A stretch of DNA of 64,000 nt from Cellulomonas sp. C5510 (GTDB taxonomy: Bacteria; Actinomycetota; Actinomycetes; Actinomycetales; Cellulomonadaceae). The translations under genes were made by a program, and so were the position numbers. The notes under the pieces are model-generated. The model was not told the origin of the DNA, ran no database searches, and worked only from the letters and a program-made list of their open reading frames with translations. The stretch spans positions 1,302,001-1,366,000 of the forward strand of contig NZ_CP081862.1 of NCBI RefSeq assembly GCF_019797765.1. The letters run 5' to 3'. Positions within the stretch are counted from its first letter, which is position 1; each line of letters opens with the position of its first letter. Shown piece after piece: positions 62,655-64,000 of this stretch.

Positions 62655-63005
62655 GTGAGTGCACAGCGTCCCGAGGCCGCCGCGGCCCGCCCCGAGCTGC
62701 CGATCCGCATGCTGAACGACCGCCTGCTCGTGCAGCTCGACGCCGACGCCTCGGAGCGCCGGTCGACGGCCGGCATCGTCATCCCCGCGACGGCTGCGGT
62801 GGGCAAGCGCCTGACGTGGGGCGCGGTGGTCGCGGTCGGGCAGCACGTGCGCCAGGTGGCCGTGGGGGACCGGGTCCTGTTCGACCCGGACGAGCGTGCC
62901 GAGGTCGAGCTGGAGGCGCGCACGTACCTGCTGCTCCGCGAGAAGGACGTGCACGCGGTGGCCGAGCCGCGCGGGGACGGCCAGGGGACCGGCCTGTACC
63001 TCTGA
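62655..63005 (+). CDS. GroES-like co-chaperonin family protein
   Basis: A 116-residue GroES-fold protein: RMLNDRLLVQLDADASERRSTAGIVIPATA, AVGKRLTWGAVVAVGQHVRQVAVGDRVLFDPDERAEVELEARTYLLLREKDVHAV. It keeps the DR..V and G.I.IP features of GroES, but the mobile loop differs from the canonical one and no groEL gene is adjacent. In actinobacteria such orphan GroES-like proteins accompany the true GroES encoded elsewhere. The role is unknown. The start at GTG 62655 is supported by the leaderless box. Confidence 0.82.
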   Translation: MSAQRPEAAAARPELPIRMLNDRLLVQLDADASERRSTAGIVIPATAAVGKRLTWGAVVAVGQHVRQVAVGDRVLFDPDERAEVELEARTYLLLREKDVHAVAEPRGDGQGTGLYL

Positions 63006-63092
63006 GCAGCGCAGACCCTGCCGCGTCCGCGCTGTTGCGCCGCCCCGAGGGGGGTGTTCCCATGGTCGTCTGGAACGACCGGGGGAGAGGCC

Positions 63093-63458
63093 GTGGAGCA
63101 CGACGAGGGGCGGCCGCAGCGGCAGCCGCAGGAGCACCGACCGGGGGACGGTCCGGCCGCGCCGCCGGCGGTCGCCGAGGACGCGGCCGGGACGGTGATG
63201 GACCTGCTCGCCGAGCACGTGCCCCTGACCCTGCTCGCCGACCTCGCGGTGGCCGAGCCCCGTTCCGAGGCGATCCTGCGCGCCGAGGGCCTGCCCGAGG
63301 ACGCGTGGTGGGTCGAGCCCGGTGGGGACGAGGGGGACGCGGCCGACGCGGACGCCGACGACGCGGCGGGGGTCGTCGCGCCGTGCGCCGAGGACGAGCT
63401 CCCGGTCGACCCGGACGCCGCAGCGGGCAGCCTGCCGGAGGGCCGGAAGCCGGCGTGA
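63093..63458 (+). CDS. acidic hypothetical protein
   Basis: A 121-residue, strongly acidic, Ala/Asp/Pro-rich protein. The N-terminus is Gln/Arg-rich and disordered. The only ordered-looking part is GTVMDLLAEHVPLTLLADLAVAEPRSEAILRAEGLPEDAWW, a short helical segment seen in actinobacterial hypothetical proteins. The tail is Asp-rich. GGGGGAGAGG before the GTG at 63093 favours that start over the ATG at 63063-63065. It lies 87 bases behind the GroES-like gene. No function can be given. Confidence 0.6.
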   Translation: MEHDEGRPQRQPQEHRPGDGPAAPPAVAEDAAGTVMDLLAEHVPLTLLADLAVAEPRSEAILRAEGLPEDAWWVEPGGDEGDAADADADDAAGVVAPCAEDELPVDPDAAAGSLPEGRKPA

Positions 63459-63460
63459 GC

Positions 63461-63480
63461 GCAGGTCAGCCGTGACCTGC
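63461..63480. repeat. perfect inverted repeat GCAGGTCA-GCCG-TGACCTGC
   Basis: An 8-bp perfect inverted repeat with a 4-base centre, 2 bases after the stop of the acidic protein gene and about 70 bases before tRNA-Lys. It could be a small terminator hairpin or an operator. Confidence 0.5.
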
Positions 63481-63535
63481 ACCACAACGGGCGCCTGGCG
63501 CGGGATCGGATTCGCGTCCGGCCGCAGGGCGGTGC

Positions 63536-63541
63536 TAACGT
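63536..63541 (+). promoter_or_regulatory. -10 box of tRNA-Lys
   Basis: TAACGT at 63536-63541 lies 10 bases before the mature tRNA start at 63552. Confidence 0.5.
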
Positions 63542-63551
63542 TCTCAACCGC

Positions 63552-63624
<73 letters not shown>

Positions 63625-63628
63625 CTGT

Positions 63629-63666
63629 GAGAGGCCCCGTCCGGCGAGAGCCGGGCGGGGCCTCTC
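63629..63666 (+). terminator. terminator after tRNA-Lys
   Basis: GAGAGGCCCCG (63629-63639) pairs perfectly with CGGGGCCTCTC (63656-63666). The inner CCGGC/GCCGG extends it with a GAGA tetraloop. It starts 4 bases after the tRNA. Confidence 0.85.
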
Positions 63667-63706
63667 TGCATGGCCGATTCGCACCCCGCAGCAGGGTGTC
63701 CCTCGC

Positions 63707-63712
63707 TACGCT
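63707..63712 (+). promoter_or_regulatory. -10 box of the beta-glucosidase lipoprotein gene
   Basis: TACGCT at 63707-63712 predicts a start near 63719, with the CelR/CebR-type operator just downstream and AAGGAGA before the GTG at 63771. Confidence 0.5.
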
Positions 63713-63728
63713 GGGCCGCACGTCGGTG

Positions 63729-63742
63729 CGGGAGCGCTCCCA
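63729..63742 (+). promoter_or_regulatory. CelR/CebR-type (LacI family) operator
   Basis: CGGGAGCGCTCCCA matches 13 of 14 positions of TGGGAGCGCTCCCA, the palindrome bound by the cellobiose-responsive repressors CelR of Thermobifida and CebR of Streptomyces. It lies just downstream of the -10 box and 28 bases before the start codon of the beta-glucosidase gene, a position suited to repression. Confidence 0.85.
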
Positions 63743-63770
63743 CGCCGCTGACCTCGAAGGAGAGCGTCCA

Positions 63771-64000
63771 GTGCCGTCCCCGACCACCCCCTCCCTCGCC
63801 GACCTGCTGCGGCAGGGCGGCCCCGTGCTCGACCGCCGCACCGTCCTGGGCCTGGGAGCGGCCGCGGGTGTCGCGCTGCTCGGTGCCTGCTCGGCCGGTC
63901 CGGGCCCGGCGCCCTCCGCCTCGCCCGGCGTCTGGGCACCACCGGCGGAGCCGCTGGCGTTCCCCGCCGGCTACACCTGGGGCGCCGCCACGTCCGCGTT
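63771..64000 (+). CDS. GH1 beta-glucosidase, Tat-type lipoprotein (5-prime part)
   Basis: The first 76 codons of a gene that runs off the window. The N-terminus has a twin-arginine signal (DRRTVLGLG, residues 21-29), a hydrophobic core and a lipobox LLGAC ending at Cys40. A Pro/Ser/Ala linker follows. The mature part opens LAFPAGYTWGAATSA, the diagnostic start of glycoside hydrolase family 1 (FP..F.WG.ATSA). So it is probably an exported, lipid-anchored beta-glucosidase, folded before Tat export. AAGGAGA precedes the GTG start. A CelR/CebR-type operator upstream points to cellobiose induction. Confidence 0.82.
   Translation, partial: MPSPTTPSLADLLRQGGPVLDRRTVLGLGAAAGVALLGACSAGPGPAPSASPGVWAPPAEPLAFPAGYTWGAATSA

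Overview
The window is chromosomal DNA of a very GC-rich Gram-positive actinobacterium, most likely a Cellulomonas-like member of the Micrococcales. I infer this from several things. Codons almost always end in G or C. There are many GTG starts and many leaderless promoters. The gene order lepA-hemW-hrcA-dnaJ-rsmE is typically actinobacterial. Actinobacterial family genes (DUF3039, DUF3097, DUF2017 next to clpS) are present. A CelR/CebR-type operator lies in front of a GH1 beta-glucosidase lipoprotein. There is no rRNA, prophage, insertion sequence or CRISPR array. No stretch over 300 bases lacks a gene. The largest gaps (4791-5036, 6111-6334, 21930-22210, 22472-22734, 47956-48187, 61714-61981) hold promoters, terminators or palindromic repeats; in 4791-5036 and 61714-61981 I see little beyond upstream sequence.

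Left part (1-20130): the end of a VOC protein, a glutathionyl-hydroquinone reductase, a large lipoprotein with CWB2-like repeats, and the first two mevalonate-pathway enzymes (mvaS, mvaA). These are followed by an F420-type luciferase-like oxidoreductase, a membrane alpha/beta hydrolase, a DtxR-type regulator, an MFS exporter, leuS, a DegV protein, the DNA-uptake genes comEA-comEC, holA and a degenerate EAL protein.

Middle part (20130-42100): a 45-codon secreted-peptide gene directly upstream of an HTH+TPR regulator, laid out like a peptide-pheromone/receptor pair. Then come rpsT, lepA, hemW, membrane proteins, a DHA2 exporter and the heat-shock group hrcA-dnaJ-rsmE under a CIRCE operator. 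These are followed by a divergent membrane pyrophosphatase, a glycosyltransferase-like protein, pgi and a second LLM oxidoreductase.

Right part (40850-64000): an amino-sugar uptake operon (ROK repressor with its own operator, binding protein, two permeases, ROK kinase, nagB). Next is a truncated AbiEi-like gene bracketed by palindromic repeat clusters, then DUF3039-helicase, pncB/clpS divergent, murI, a metallo-hydrolase, rph-rdgB and an ABC-F ATPase. The end holds thioredoxin, a chemotaxis receptor, tRNA-Leu, a thiol peroxidase, a GroES-like protein, tRNA-Lys and the start of the beta-glucosidase.

Recurrent themes are leaderless transcription (a TANNNT box 6-7 nt before the start codon in over ten genes) and strong GC-rich hairpin terminators between convergent genes. 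An intergenic repeat built from the 12-mer GCGAGTTCGGCA and its reverse complement occurs in four places. The most novel candidate is the peptide/regulator pair at 20187-21929.
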